Origin: Cellulosimicrobium funkei
GTDB lineage: Bacteria; Actinomycetota; Actinomycetes; Actinomycetales; Cellulomonadaceae
Reading direction: 5' to 3'
NCBI RefSeq assembly: GCF_004519295.1
Contig: NZ_SOZH01000004.1
Span: forward strand, 496,001 to 560,000
DNA: 64,000 nucleotides
The notes beneath the pieces were generated by a model. The model searched no databases. It saw only the letters and a list, made by a program, of their open reading frames with translations, and had not been told where the DNA came from. The stretch's first letter is position 1. Each line of letters starts with the position of its first letter. A program made the position numbers and the translations under genes. Positions 1 through 8,437 of this stretch are shown in pieces.

Positions 1-80
1 CGAAGGCGCGGGCGGCGCTCGTCCAGCTCGTCCCGCCCGCGCTCGGCGTACTGGGGGTCGTGCTGGGGCTGACGCTCTGA
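1..80 (+). CDS. C-terminal end of a protein starting upstream
   Basis: An open frame enters at base 3 and stops at TGA 78-80. The 25 visible residues ([20 protein letters not shown] and on to LGLTL) are hydrophobic, as in a C-terminal membrane segment. Codons end in G or C as in real genes here. Too little is visible to name a family. It is followed by a short gap and a reverse-strand gene, so transcription probably ends near base 80-130. Confidence 0.45.
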   Translation, partial: KARAALVQLVPPALGVLGVVLGLTL

Positions 81-132
81 GCCGTCCCGCGTGCCGCGGT
101 GGCCGCGCTCGGAGTCGCGGCCGGGAGCCTGG

Positions 133-408
133 TCAGCAGGACGCGGCGACGCGCATGGCGCTGAGCATCTCGAGGCGCGACAGGATGCGCTCGCGCTCGG
201 TCTCGAGCTCGTCCCGGTAGCGGCCCTCCGCCGGTTCGACGGTCTCGACGGCCCCGTGGCCCACGTAGGAGCCCGTGCGCCGGGAGTAGCCGTTGAGCTG
301 GCGCTCGACGAGCGTGAGCTCGTGGCCGAGCCGCTCCAGGTGCGGGTCGAGGAGGTCGCTGGTCCTGCTGCGGTCGGTGCCGGACGTCGGTTCGAGAAGG
401 GTGGTCAC
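133..408 (-). CDS. Small helical hypothetical protein (91 aa)
   Basis: No family recognised. The product is charged and strongly helical: an [17 protein letters not shown] stretch near residues 28-45 and an acidic/basic [16 protein letters not shown] stretch near the C-terminus look amphipathic. There is no signal peptide or membrane segment. A GTG start at 408 is chosen because residues after it look protein-like, while the upstream frame reads as arginine/serine-rich noise. No spaced Shine-Dalgarno precedes it, so it may be translated from a leaderless transcript. It lies divergent to purL, sharing the 162-base gap with its inverted repeats. It could be a false call, but its composition is unlike an antisense shadow. 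Confidence 0.5.
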   Translation of the reverse strand: MTTLLEPTSGTDRSRTSDLLDPHLERLGHELTLVERQLNGYSRRTGSYVGHGAVETVEPAEGRYRDELETERERILSRLEMLSAMRVAASC

Positions 409-419
409 CCTTCCATCGG

Positions 420-439
420 AACCCGGAAACCGGGTTTCC
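420..439. promoter_or_regulatory. Overlapping inverted repeats in the purL divergent gap
   Basis: AACCCGG-AAA-CCGGGTT (420-436) overlaps GGAAAC-CGG-GTTTCC (425-439). Two nested dyads between divergent starts (408 minus, 571 plus) are what an operator can look like. The same bases could form a small hairpin in either leader. No regulator is assigned. Confidence 0.3.
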
Positions 440-570
440 GCACGGCGAGACGCTCGTCTCACTTCTCGGCCGCCCGCGACGCGAGACGCGAGGACGGCCT
501 CTCCGCGGGCGCCGGTAGACTGGCCGCGCGCCGTCGTGCGCTCCCGCTCAGCGCCCACCCGAGGGAAACG

Positions 571-2943
571 ATGACCGCCCCCGCACCCCAGGCTTCCGCA
601 CGCTCCGAGGCTCGTCCCGCCGCGTCGACGCTCGACACCGTCGAGCACGCCGCCGCCACGCCCGACGAGGTCCAGCCGTTCGCCGAGCTCGGCCTCAAGC
701 CGGACGAGTACCAGCGCATCCGCGACATCCTGGGGCGCCGCCCCACGGCCGCGGAGCTCGCGATGTACTCCGTCATGTGGTCCGAGCACTGCTCGTACAA
801 GTCCTCCAAGGTCCACCTGTCGAAGTTCGGCGCCGCCACCACGGACGAGATGAAGAAGCACCTGCTCGTCGGCATCGGCGAGAACGCGGGCGTCGTCGAC
901 ATCGGTGACGGCTGGGCCGTGACGTTCAAGGTCGAGTCGCACAACCACCCGTCGTTCGTCGAGCCCTACCAGGGCGCCGCGACGGGTGTCGGCGGCATCG
1001 TGCGCGACATCATCTCCATGGGCGCGCGCCCCGTCGCCGTCATGGACCAGCTCCGCTTCGGCGCCGTCGACCACCCGGACACGGCGCGCGTCGTGCACGG
1101 CGTCGTGAGCGGCGTCGGCGGGTACGGCAACAGCCTCGGCCTGCCGAACATCGGCGGCGAGCTCGTCTTCGACTCGTCGTACCAGGGCAACCCGCTCGTC
1201 AACGCGCTGTGCCTCGGCGTGCTGCGCCACGAGGACATCCACCTCGCCAACGCCTCGGGCGTCGGCAACAAGGTCGTGCTGTTCGGCGCCCGCACGGGCG
1301 GCGACGGCATCGGCGGCGCCTCGATCCTCGCGTCGGAGACGTTCGAGGACGGCGTGCCCGCCAAGCGTCCGAGCGTCCAGGTGGGCGACCCCTTCATGGA
1401 GAAGGTCCTCATCGAGTGCTGCCTCGAGCTCTACGCGGCGCAGGTCGTGGAGGGCATCCAGGACCTCGGTGCCGCCGGCATCTCGTGCGCGACGTCGGAG
1501 CTCGCCTCCAACGGCGACGGCGGCATGCACGTGTGGCTCGACGACGTCCTGCTGCGCGACCCGACGCTCAACGCGGGCGAGATCCTCATGTCGGAGTCGC
1601 AGGAGCGCATGATGGCGGTCGTCGCGCCGGAGAAGCTCGACGAGTTCCTCGCCATCACCGCCAAGTGGGACGTCGAGACCGCCGTCATCGGCGAGGTCAA
1701 CGACTCCGGCCGCCTGACGATCGACCACCACGGCGAGCGCATCGTCGACGTCGACCCGCGGACCGTCGCGCACGAGGGCCCGGTGTACCACCGCCCGTAC
1801 GCGCGCCCGTCGTGGCAGGACGGGCTCAACGCCCGCACCGTGGCCGCCGACGCTCTCGCCCGACCCGAGAGCGGCGACGAGCTCCGCGCGACGGCGCTGC
1901 GCCTCCTCGCGTCGCCGAACCTCGCGTCCAAGGAGTGGGTGACGAACCAGTACGACCGGTTCGTCCAGGGCAACACCGCGCTCGCGCAGCCCGACGACTC
2001 GGGCGTGGTCCGCGTCGACGAGAGCACGGGTCTCGGCGTCGCGCTCGCGACGGACGCGAACGGCCGCTACGGCAAGCTCGACCCGCGCACGGGCGCCCGC
2101 CTCGCGCTCGCCGAGGCGTACCGCAACGTCGCGACGACGGGCGCCCGCCCGCTCGCCGTGACCGACTGCCTCAACTTCGGCTCGCCCGAGGACCCCGACT
2201 CGATGTGGCAGCTCGTCGAGGCGATCGAGGGCCTCGCGGACGCGTGCCGCGAGCTCGGCGTCCCCGTGACGGGCGGCAACGTGTCGCTCTACAACGGGAC
2301 CGGCGAGCCGGGGCAGATCGACTCGTCGATCCACCCGACCCCGGTCGTGGGCGTGCTCGGCGTGCTCGACGACGTCGCGCACGCCACGCCGTCGGGCTGG
2401 CGCGAGACGGGGGAGAGCATCTACCTCCTCGGCACCACGCGTGCGGAGCTCGACGGCTCGGCGTGGGCCGACGTCGAGCACGGCCACCTGGGCGGCGTGC
2501 CCCCGCGGGTCGACCTCGCGGCTGAGAAGGCGCTCGCCGGCGTCCTCGTCAACGCGAGCCGCGACGACCTCGTGTCGGCCGCGCACGACCTCTCCGAGGG
2601 TGGGCTCGCGCAGGCGCTCCTCGAGGCGTCGCTGCGCTTCGGCGTCGGGGCCACCGTGTCGCTCGACGCGCTGACCGAGCGCGACGGCGTCACGCCGTTC
2701 GAGGCGCTGTTCTCCGAGTCGACGGCCCGCGCGCTCGTCGCGGTGCCCCGCGGCGAGGAGTCCAAGCTCGTCGACGCGTGCGTCGCGCGCGGCGTCCCCG
2801 TCCTGAAGATCGGCGAGACGGGCACCGAGCCCGGCGCCGTCGCCGAGTCGGGCGAGGCGCTCGAGGTCGCGGGCCTGTTCACCGTCCCGCTCAGCGAGGC
2901 GGACGCGGCCTTCCGCGGCACGCTGCCGGCCATCTTCGGCTGA
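571..2943 (+). CDS. purL: Phosphoribosylformylglycinamidine synthase subunit PurL
   Basis: Makes FGAM from FGAR, ATP and glutamine-derived ammonia in cytoplasmic purine synthesis. The family is the small PurL type (790 aa here), which works with separate PurS and PurQ subunits, neither of which is in the window. Visible signatures: [15 protein letters not shown] near residues 64-80, VESHNHPS near 121-128 (ATP/metal site), the [16 protein letters not shown] loop near 140, a second-half [15 protein letters not shown] near 522 and TGGNVSLYN near 567. ATG 571 is chosen because it follows GAGGGA at a good distance and the preceding frame is arginine-rich noise. The first 35 or so residues are an Ala/Pro-rich extension typical of actinobacterial copies. 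A strong palindrome follows the stop. Confidence 0.97.
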   Translation: MTAPAPQASARSEARPAASTLDTVEHAAATPDEVQPFAELGLKPDEYQRIRDILGRRPTAAELAMYSVMWSEHCSYKSSKVHLSKFGAATTDEMKKHLLVGIGENAGVVDIGDGWAVTFKVESHNHPSFVEPYQGAATGVGGIVRDIISMGARPVAVMDQLRFGAVDHPDTARVVHGVVSGVGGYGNSLGLPNIGGELVFDSSYQGNPLVNALCLGVLRHEDIHLANASGVGNKVVLFGARTGGDGIGGASILASETFEDGVPAKRPSVQVGDPFMEKVLIECCLELYAAQVVEGIQDLGAAGISCATSELASNGDGGMHVWLDDVLLRDPTLNAGEILMSESQERMMAVVAPEKLDEFLAITAKWDVETAVIGEVNDSGRLTIDHHGERIVDVDPRTVAHEGPVYHRPYARPSWQDGLNARTVAADALARPESGDELRATALRLLASPNLASKEWVTNQYDRFVQGNTALAQPDDSGVVRVDESTGLGVALATDANGRYGKLDPRTGARLALAEAYRNVATTGARPLAVTDCLNFGSPEDPDSMWQLVEAIEGLADACRELGVPVTGGNVSLYNGTGEPGQIDSSIHPTPVVGVLGVLDDVAHATPSGWRETGESIYLLGTTRAELDGSAWADVEHGHLGGVPPRVDLAAEKALAGVLVNASRDDLVSAAHDLSEGGLAQALLEASLRFGVGATVSLDALTERDGVTPFEALFSESTARALVAVPRGEESKLVDACVARGVPVLKIGETGTEPGAVAESGEALEVAGLFTVPLSEADAAFRGTLPAIFG

Positions 2944-2955
2944 CACCCGCTCCAC

Positions 2956-2991
2956 CGACGCCCCGGTCACCACGTGGTGACCGGGGCGTCG
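2956..2991 (+). terminator. 36-nt perfect palindrome after purL
   Basis: The arms CGACGCCCCGGTCACCAC and GTGGTGACCGGGGCGTCG are exact reverse complements with no spacer, starting 12 bases after the purL stop. In RNA this gives a very stable hairpin. There is no U-tract, as is usual for high-GC actinobacterial terminators. Confidence 0.7.
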
Positions 2992-3018
2992 TCGTCCGGT
3001 CCCGGTCCAGCCCTCGGT

Positions 3019-3073
3019 CGAGCACGAGGTTGGCGTCGGGACGGACCCCGGAACGACGGCAACCTCGTGCTCG
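3019..3073. repeat. 14-bp inverted repeat between purL and the EEP gene
   Basis: CGAGCACGAGGTTG (3019-3032) pairs exactly with CAACCTCGTGCTCG (3060-3073) across a 27-base loop. It lies after the purL palindrome and about 100 bases before the next start. It may be a second terminator, a leader structure for the next gene, or a dispersed repeat; nothing seen decides between these. Confidence 0.45.
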
Positions 3074-3174
3074 GTGGACGGAGGGGACGGGCGGGTGGGC
3101 GGGTTCGGTGGAGATCACCGGGCGGGCCGGTGGGGCGGGTCGCGGCGGCGGGGCGGCGCTGCGAGAGTCCGGGC

Positions 3175-4182
3175 ATGACCTCGGCCACCACGCGCCTCCC
3201 GCCCGCGCGCGTCACGACGCGGCGCCGACCGGGCGGCCGACCCCTCACGGTCGTCCTCGCCACGGGCGTCGTCGCGGTGCTCCTCCTCACGCTCGTGCGC
3301 ATGCTGCCCGACGACGCGTGGACGCCCGTCGCGCAGCTCGTCGGGTTCACGCCGTTCGTCGCCCTGGGCGCCGCCGTCGGGCTCGTGCTCACGCTGCTCG
3401 CGCGCCGGTGGCTGCTCGCGGCGCTGCTCGCCGTCTGCGTCACCGTGCAGGCGGTGTGGCTCGTGCCCGCGTTCGTGCCCGGCCCCGCGCCGCCCGACGA
3501 CGCGGTGACGCTGCGCGTCATGGGTGCCAACACCTGGTACGGCGCGGCGGACGCGGAGGCGCTCGTCGACCTCGTCCGCACCGAGGACGTGCAGGTGCTC
3601 GCCGTGCTGGAGCTCACGACGGACCTGCGCGAGCGGCTCGTCGCGGCGGGGATCGAGGACGTGCTGCCGTACAGCGCCGACGGCAAGGTCGGGCGCGGCG
3701 CCATGGGCAGCGGGCTGTGGAGCGCGCTGCCGCTCCGCGACGTGGACGTCGAGCCGTTCTCGAACGACGCGATGCCGTCGGCGACGGTGGAGGTCGACGG
3801 CGTCCCGGTGCGGGTCACCGCGGTGCACCCGATCCCGCCGATCCCGGAGTACGTGGACATCTGGCACGAGGAGACGGACGCGCTCGCCGAGCGCGCGCAC
3901 GGCGACCCGCTGCCCCAGGTGCTCGTCGGCGACTTCAACTCCACCCACGACCACGCGACGTTCCGCCGGCTGCTGGGCGACCGGTTCCACGACGCGTCGC
4001 GCGCCTCGGGCGGCGGGCTCGACCTGTCGTGGTCGCCGCGCCCCGGCGTCGTGCCGCCGGTGCTCAACCTCGACCACGTGGTGACCGACCGTGAGAACGT
4101 CGTGACCGACGTCGGCTCCCTGCACGTCGTGGGCAGCGACCACCGCGCGATCGTCGCGACGGTGCACGTGCCCCGCCCCTGA
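3175..4182 (+). CDS. Membrane-anchored endonuclease/exonuclease/phosphatase family protein
   Basis: A 335-aa protein with three N-terminal hydrophobic segments (about residues 23-43, 54-78 and 83-105) followed by an EEP catalytic domain, probably outside the membrane. EEP hallmarks visible: GANTWYG near 117, AVLELT near 143 (the metal-binding Glu of the family), VHPIPPIPEY near 221, GDFNSTHDH near 252 and SDHRAI near 321. Members cleave phosphodiesters of nucleic acids, sphingomyelin or inositol phosphates; the substrate cannot be told here. ATG 3175 follows GAGAGTCCGGGC, a weak ribosome site. It is monocistronic, with a bidirectional terminator against the convergent exporter. Confidence 0.85.
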   Translation: MTSATTRLPPARVTTRRRPGGRPLTVVLATGVVAVLLLTLVRMLPDDAWTPVAQLVGFTPFVALGAAVGLVLTLLARRWLLAALLAVCVTVQAVWLVPAFVPGPAPPDDAVTLRVMGANTWYGAADAEALVDLVRTEDVQVLAVLELTTDLRERLVAAGIEDVLPYSADGKVGRGAMGSGLWSALPLRDVDVEPFSNDAMPSATVEVDGVPVRVTAVHPIPPIPEYVDIWHEETDALAERAHGDPLPQVLVGDFNSTHDHATFRRLLGDRFHDASRASGGGLDLSWSPRPGVVPPVLNLDHVVTDRENVVTDVGSLHVVGSDHRAIVATVHVPRP

Positions 4183-4189
4183 CGACGAC

Positions 4190-4247
4190 GGACCCGGCAC
4201 CACCGGCCGACGAGCGGGCTCGCTCGTCGACCGGTGGCACCGGGTCC
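4190..4247. terminator. Bidirectional terminator between convergent genes
   Basis: Outer arms GGACCCGGCACCACCGG (4190-4206) and CCGGTGGCACCGGGTCC (4231-4247) pair apart from a two-base internal mismatch. An inner stem GACGAGCG/CGCTCGTC (4209-4228) continues the hairpin. It lies eight bases after the EEP stop and 20 bases from the stop of the reverse-strand exporter, so it serves both. Confidence 0.75.
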
Positions 4248-4266
4248 GGTGCGGGGCTCCGCGGCC

Positions 4267-6975
4267 TCAGCCGCGCGCGGTCTCCGGCTCGGTCGCGTCC
4301 GGGCCGGTCGTGCCCGGCTCGGTGCCGTCGTCGGGCGCGACGCCCTGAGCCGCCGGGTCGGTCGACCCGTCGAGGTGGTGCGGGTGCCGGCGCTCGAGCG
4401 CGGCGCCCTCCACGTCGACGTCGGGCAGGATGCGGTCGAGCCAGCGGGGGAGCCACCACGCCTTGTCGCCCACGAGGTGCATGAGCGCCGGGACGAGCAG
4501 CATCCGCACGACGAACGCGTCGACCAGCACACCGAACGCGAGCGCGAACCCGATGGGCCGGATCATCGCGCTGTGCGAGAAGACGAACCCGCCGAAGACG
4601 GAGATCATGATGATCGCCGCGGCCGTCACCACGGCCCGGCCCGCGCGGACGCCCTGCACGATCGCGACGCGCGCGGGGGCGCCGTGCGCGTACGCCTCGC
4701 GCATCCCCGAGCCGAGGAAGAGCTGGTAGTCCATCGCGAGGCCGAACAGGATGCCGACGAGGATAGTGGGCAGGAAGTTGAGGATCGGGCCCGGCGTCTC
4801 GACGCCGAACACCCCCGCGAGCCAGCCCCACTGGTAGATCGCGACGACCCCGCCGAGCGCGGCGAAGTACGACAGGATGAACCCGAGCGTCGCGACGACC
4901 GGCACGAAGATCGACCGGAACACGAGCACGAGGATGACGAGCGACAGCCCGACGACGACCGCGAGGTAGATCGGCAGGGCCTGCGCGAGCTTCTCCGAGA
5001 TGTCGATGTTGCCGCTGGCCGAGCCCGCGACGCCGAGCGTGACCTCGCCGTCGAGCGGCTCGAGGGCGCGCAGCGCGTGCACGAGCTCCTCGGTGGACTC
5101 GCTCGTCGGACCCTCGGCCGGGATCACCTGGAACGCCGCGACCGTGCGGTCCTCGGACGTCCCGATCGGGGCGACCGCCACGACGTCGTCCTGCGCGAAC
5201 AGCTCCTCGGCCACGCCGACCTGGTACTCGAGCGCCTCGGCCTCGGTGGGCTCGCCCGGCAGGTCGGCGACGACGAGCAGCGGCCCGTTCGTGCCCTCGC
5301 CGAACTCCTCGGCGACGGTCGAGTACGCGCGGTACTGCGTGGAGTCGTGCGCCTCGGACGAGCCGTCGGGCAGGTTGGTCCGCAGGTCGAGCGCGGGCAG
5401 GGCGATCACGCCGAGCGCGACGACGGAGAGCAGGGCCGTCCCCACCGCGCGGACGGTCGACATGGGGCGCACGGGCTCCGCGGCGGGCAGGCCGCCCGCG
5501 GCGCCCGGCTCCGACGACGCGGTCCCGGCCGACGCGCCCGTCGAGGCGCCCGTCGACGCGGCGGGCCCGGCGAGCGCGGCGCGCTCGCGGCGGCTGAGGA
5601 TCCGCGGGCCGATCATGCCGAGCAGGGCCGGCGTGAGCGTGACGGCGATGAGCACGGCGATCGCGACGCACAGCGCACCGACCGTGCCCATGAGGCCGAG
5701 GAACGGGATGCCGGTGACGTTGAGCGCGAGCAGCGCGATGAGCACCGTCGCCCCGGCGAACACGACCGCGTTGCCCGACGTGCCGTTCGCGAGCGCGATC
5801 GACTCGTGCAGCTCGTCGCCCTGCTTGAGCTGGCGCCGGTGCCGGTTGACGATGAACAGCGAGTAGTCGATCCCGACGGCGAGCCCCAGCATGAGGCCGA
5901 GCACCGGCGTCACCGACGACATCTCCACGACCCCGGACAGCGACATCGCGGCGAGCGCGCCGATCCCGACCCCGATGAGTGCCGTGAGGATCGGCAGGCC
6001 GGCGCCCACGAGCGTCCCGAGCATGACGACGAGCACGATCGCCGCGACGACCAGGCCGACGGCCTCGCCCACGCCGAACACCTGCGGCACGCCCTGGGCG
6101 ATGTCGGACGAGAAGTCGGTCTGGACGCCGTCGACCGGGTCGTCGGCGAAGACGGCCACGAGGTCGTCCTTCGTCTGCTGGTCGATGCTCATGTTCGGCT
6201 CGGTGAACGTCACGTTCGCGACCGCCGCGCTCCCGTCCGTGGACACGAGGCGGATGTCGGACGCCATGTCGAGCAGGGGAGCGGAGAGCTCGAGCTGCGC
6301 GGACTGCTCCTCGAGCGTCGCGCTCTGGTCCTCCAGCGCGGTGACCTGCTGGTCGAGCGTCGTGGCCTGCGACTCGAGCGTGGCGCGGCCCGCGTCGATC
6401 TCGGCCTGCTGCGCGTCGAGCTGCGGCGCCGCCTGCTCCAGCGCGCCCGCGGCCTCCGCCTGGGCACGTGCGGCGTCGAGCTCGGCCTGGCCCGCGTCGA
6501 GCTGGGCGCGCGCGGCGTCGACCTGCTCCTGCGCGGCGGCGAGCTGCGCGCGGCCGTCCTCGATCTGCTCGCGTCCCGCGGCGATCTGGGTGCGGCCGTC
6601 GTCGATCTGCTTCCGCTGGTCGGCGAGCTCCTCCTGCGTCGCGAACGGGTCGACGACCGACGCGACGCCGTCGACCTCCTCCGCCGCGGCGAAGCGGTCC
6701 GCGATCGCCGCCTCCTGCTCGGGCGTGAACGGCGCGCCGTCCTCCGTCGCGAGGACGATCGTGCCGCTCCCGCCCGACGCCTCGGGCAGCGCGGTCTGGA
6801 GCCGCTCGGTGACGTCCGCGGTGGGGGTGCCGGGGATCGAGAAGCTGCTGGCGAGCGTGCCGCCGAACGCGACGAACGCCGCCCCGGCGAGCACGAGCAC
6901 CGCGAGCCACGCGGCGAGGACGGTCCGCGCGCGGCGCGCGCACGCGCGGCCGAGGCGGTAGAGGAGTTCAGCCAT
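4267..6975 (-). CDS. MMPL-family RND transporter
   Basis: A 902-aa inner-membrane exporter of the MMPL/HAE2 type, which uses the proton gradient to move lipids, drugs or siderophore-like molecules. An N-terminal membrane helix (residues 15-40) is followed by an extracytoplasmic region. This contains a long Ala/Gln/Glu heptad-like coiled coil (about 110-235) built on repeats such as DAGQAELDAARAQAEAAG. Two membrane bundles follow, with the signatures GIDYSLFIVNRHRRQL near 370 and GLAMDYQLFLGSGMREAY near 745. An Ala/Ser/Gly-rich linker (about 485-510) separates the halves. The start is an ATG in MAELLYRLGRAC. A divergon-like TetR gene lies 117 bases upstream on the same strand and is the likely regulator. 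The substrate is unknown. Confidence 0.92.
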   Translation of the reverse strand: MAELLYRLGRACARRARTVLAAWLAVLVLAGAAFVAFGGTLASSFSIPGTPTADVTERLQTALPEASGGSGTIVLATEDGAPFTPEQEAAIADRFAAAEEVDGVASVVDPFATQEELADQRKQIDDGRTQIAAGREQIEDGRAQLAAAQEQVDAARAQLDAGQAELDAARAQAEAAGALEQAAPQLDAQQAEIDAGRATLESQATTLDQQVTALEDQSATLEEQSAQLELSAPLLDMASDIRLVSTDGSAAVANVTFTEPNMSIDQQTKDDLVAVFADDPVDGVQTDFSSDIAQGVPQVFGVGEAVGLVVAAIVLVVMLGTLVGAGLPILTALIGVGIGALAAMSLSGVVEMSSVTPVLGLMLGLAVGIDYSLFIVNRHRRQLKQGDELHESIALANGTSGNAVVFAGATVLIALLALNVTGIPFLGLMGTVGALCVAIAVLIAVTLTPALLGMIGPRILSRRERAALAGPAASTGASTGASAGTASSEPGAAGGLPAAEPVRPMSTVRAVGTALLSVVALGVIALPALDLRTNLPDGSSEAHDSTQYRAYSTVAEEFGEGTNGPLLVVADLPGEPTEAEALEYQVGVAEELFAQDDVVAVAPIGTSEDRTVAAFQVIPAEGPTSESTEELVHALRALEPLDGEVTLGVAGSASGNIDISEKLAQALPIYLAVVVGLSLVILVLVFRSIFVPVVATLGFILSYFAALGGVVAIYQWGWLAGVFGVETPGPILNFLPTILVGILFGLAMDYQLFLGSGMREAYAHGAPARVAIVQGVRAGRAVVTAAAIIMISVFGGFVFSHSAMIRPIGFALAFGVLVDAFVVRMLLVPALMHLVGDKAWWLPRWLDRILPDVDVEGAALERRHPHHLDGSTDPAAQGVAPDDGTEPGTTGPDATEPETARG

Positions 6976-7092
6976 GAGGATCCTTCGGTGGGAGTCCGGT
7001 CCGGGTCCGGCGGGTGTGCCCGGGGTGGCGGGTGCGGTGCTGCGGGAGAGGTGGTCGCGAGGCGGGACAGGGCGGGGAGGGTGCGGGTCGTG

Positions 7093-7815
7093 TCAGACGG
7101 GGTCCGCCCAGCCGGCGCGGATCCGTTCGACGAGGCGGTCGAGCAGGCCGGACCACACCGCGCGCGACGCGTCGTCGTCGGCGGCGCCGGTCTCGGCCCA
7201 CCAGCGCCGCTGGATGACGAGGACCCCGGCCATGAGCGCGCCCACGAGCATCTCGATCTCGAGCGGGTCGACGTCCGGGTGCCGGCGCGTGGTCGCCGCG
7301 ACGAGGCGCTCGGCGAGGTGGGTGAAGGTGCGCACGACCATCGTCGTGACGCGCGGCGTGGGCTCGGTCGCGGTACCGCCGAGGGCGCGCGTGAGGTAGG
7401 CCATGGGGCCGACGAGGTCCGTGCCGCGCAGCGCCGCGGTGACGTCGTCGAGGGGCGTGGGGCGGTCGGTGCCCGGCTCGGCCGCGCTCGCCCCGAGCGT
7501 CTCGACGACCGAGCCCAGCACGTCCTCGCAGACCTCGACCACGACGTCGTCGAGCGACGCGAAGTGGTTGAAGATCGTGCGGCGCGCGACGTCGGCCCGG
7601 GCCGCGAGCTCGTCGACGGTGAAGCGCGCGCCGCCCTTCTCCTCCATGAGCGTCGCGGCGGCGGCGACGATCGCACGGCGGTGGCGTGCGCGCAGGGCCG
7701 CGCGACGGTCCGGAGCCGCGGCGTCCGGGCCGGGGACGTCCGCGCTCGGCGCGTCCGGGGTCACGGCGTCCGTCGCGGGCGCGGTCGGGCGCTCGGGTCC
7801 GGGGAGGAGAGACAC
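7093..7815 (-). CDS. TetR/AcrR-family transcriptional repressor of the MMPL gene
   Basis: A 240-aa regulator. A disordered Pro/Ala/Asp N-terminal tail (1-38) precedes the TetR DNA-binding domain: RAIVAAAATLMEEKGGARF then the helix-turn-helix VDELAARADVARRTIFNHF at 66-85. The C-terminal half is the ligand/dimer domain, with a WW pair near 211. The GTG at 7815 has AAGAGG directly against it. A promoter whose -10 lies six bases before the GTG suggests a leaderless mRNA. It probably represses itself and the downstream exporter, with which it forms an operon-like pair (117-base gap). Confidence 0.88.
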   Translation of the reverse strand: MSLLPGPERPTAPATDAVTPDAPSADVPGPDAAAPDRRAALRARHRRAIVAAAATLMEEKGGARFTVDELAARADVARRTIFNHFASLDDVVVEVCEDVLGSVVETLGASAAEPGTDRPTPLDDVTAALRGTDLVGPMAYLTRALGGTATEPTPRVTTMVVRTFTHLAERLVAATTRRHPDVDPLEIEMLVGALMAGVLVIQRRWWAETGAADDDASRAVWSGLLDRLVERIRAGWADPV

Positions 7816-7821
7816 CTCTTG

Positions 7822-7851
7822 ACACTAGGTGCATCGATGCACTCGGTGCAA
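7822..7851 (-). promoter_or_regulatory. tetR promoter with palindromic operator in the spacer
   Basis: On the minus strand TTGCAC (7846-7851) and TAGTGT (7822-7827) are 18 bases apart and read as -35 and -10. The perfect 14-bp palindrome GTGCATCGATGCAC (7829-7842) fills the spacer, the classic place for TetR autorepression. The -10 ends six bases before the GTG start, which fits leaderless transcription. Confidence 0.6.
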
Positions 7852-7984
7852 ACGAGGGCCTCTGCTGCTCAAAGTTGACCGATCGAGTCCAGTATGTGGG
7901 AAGGTCCCGGCGGTGCGTTGACACCCTCTCCGACCGCTCGTAGGTTCCCGGCAACCGAGGTCCACGGACCCCGGCACAGGACAT

Positions 7985-8107
7985 GGTCATGAGCTCCGAC
8001 GCGAAGCCCCGGCTCGTCGGACGGCAACCCTCCCGCGCGGCGGGGTGCCCCGGGTGAGGACCAGGTCCCGCGTCGCGCGACCTGCGCGGTGCGGGGCAAC
8101 ACGCGGC
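7985..8107 (+). promoter_or_regulatory. SAM-IV riboswitch
   Basis: The core follows the actinobacterial SAM-IV pattern in order: GGTCATGAG opening strand, CCGACG...CGTCGG stem, AGCCCCGGCT, ACGGCAACCCTCC, a GCGCGGCGGGGTGCCCCGGG segment, and the closing GAGGACC (8056-8062) that pairs with GGTC at 7985. A second hairpin (AGGTC...GACCT, 8064-8084) and GGGGCAACACGCGG follow, matching the distal SAM-IV domain. SAM-bound forms of this class turn sulfur genes off. The genes downstream are organosulfur importers and monooxygenases. The 3' edge is approximate. Confidence 0.88.
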
Positions 8108-8137
8108 GCCCGGAGACGGGCACGAAGGAGACGGACG

Positions 8138-8266
8138 ATGGACCGGCGAGAGTCGAGCACCGCGGTGAGCACCCCGCACGCGCCGACGTGCCCCTGTCCG
8201 GTCCGCGGTGCGGCCGTCGTCCCCTGTCCGGTCGGCGCCCCCGTGCGCGTCACCTGTTGTCGCTGA
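8138..8266 (+). CDS. Cysteine-rich leader peptide (42 aa)
   Basis: A short ORF with an excellent ribosome site (AAGGAG seven bases before ATG) directly after the riboswitch. It ends in a cluster of five cysteines: TCPCPV at 17-22, PCPV at 29-32 and a terminal TCCR. There is no signal peptide or domain. Such uORFs rich in terminal Cys codons are known in mycobacteria as cysteine-responsive attenuators of sulfur operons, where ribosome stalling at Cys codons sets downstream expression. Position, ribosome site and Cys clustering support the same role here; function is inferred. A GCCCG-GAGA-CGGGC hairpin (8108-8121) sits just ahead of its ribosome site. Confidence 0.65.
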   Translation: MDRRESSTAVSTPHAPTCPCPVRGAAVVPCPVGAPVRVTCCR

Positions 8267-8437
8267 CGACGCCCCGCTCCTGACGCCGCGCGCTCCCGCG
8301 CGCACGCCCTGACGGGCCTCCCTCCGGCCTCCCCGGCCCCGCCCTGCCGTCCCGCGGCGGGACGACCCTGCCCACCCCCGGCACCCCGCCGCGCCCTGAG
8401 CGCGCCGCCGGCGCCTGTCCCAGAACGGATCCTCGCG
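8267..8437 (+). promoter_or_regulatory. C-rich attenuator region between leader ORF and first monooxygenase
   Basis: The 171 bases hold no gene. They are strikingly C-rich and A/T-poor (for example CCTCCCTCCGGCCTCCCC near 8311-8329), like a Rho-loading stretch. Small hairpins are present: GCGCGC-TCCC-GCGCGC (8288-8303) and GTCCCG/CGGGAC (8349-8363). This would suit Rho-dependent termination when the leader ORF is translated freely; that mechanism is inference. Only a weak ribosome site (GGATC) precedes the ATG at 8438. Confidence 0.4.

Noticed and set aside
409..2973. Long reverse-strand open frame across purL
   Set aside because: It is antisense to purL, is Arg/Val/Asp-rich low-complexity, and has no ribosome site. 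Only its last 91 codons, outside purL, look like a real gene.
4234..7878. 1200-codon plus-strand open frame across the MMPL exporter and tetR
   Set aside because: Composition (Arg, Asp, His, Gln-rich runs) is that of an antisense shadow in high-GC DNA; the minus strand encodes clear family proteins.
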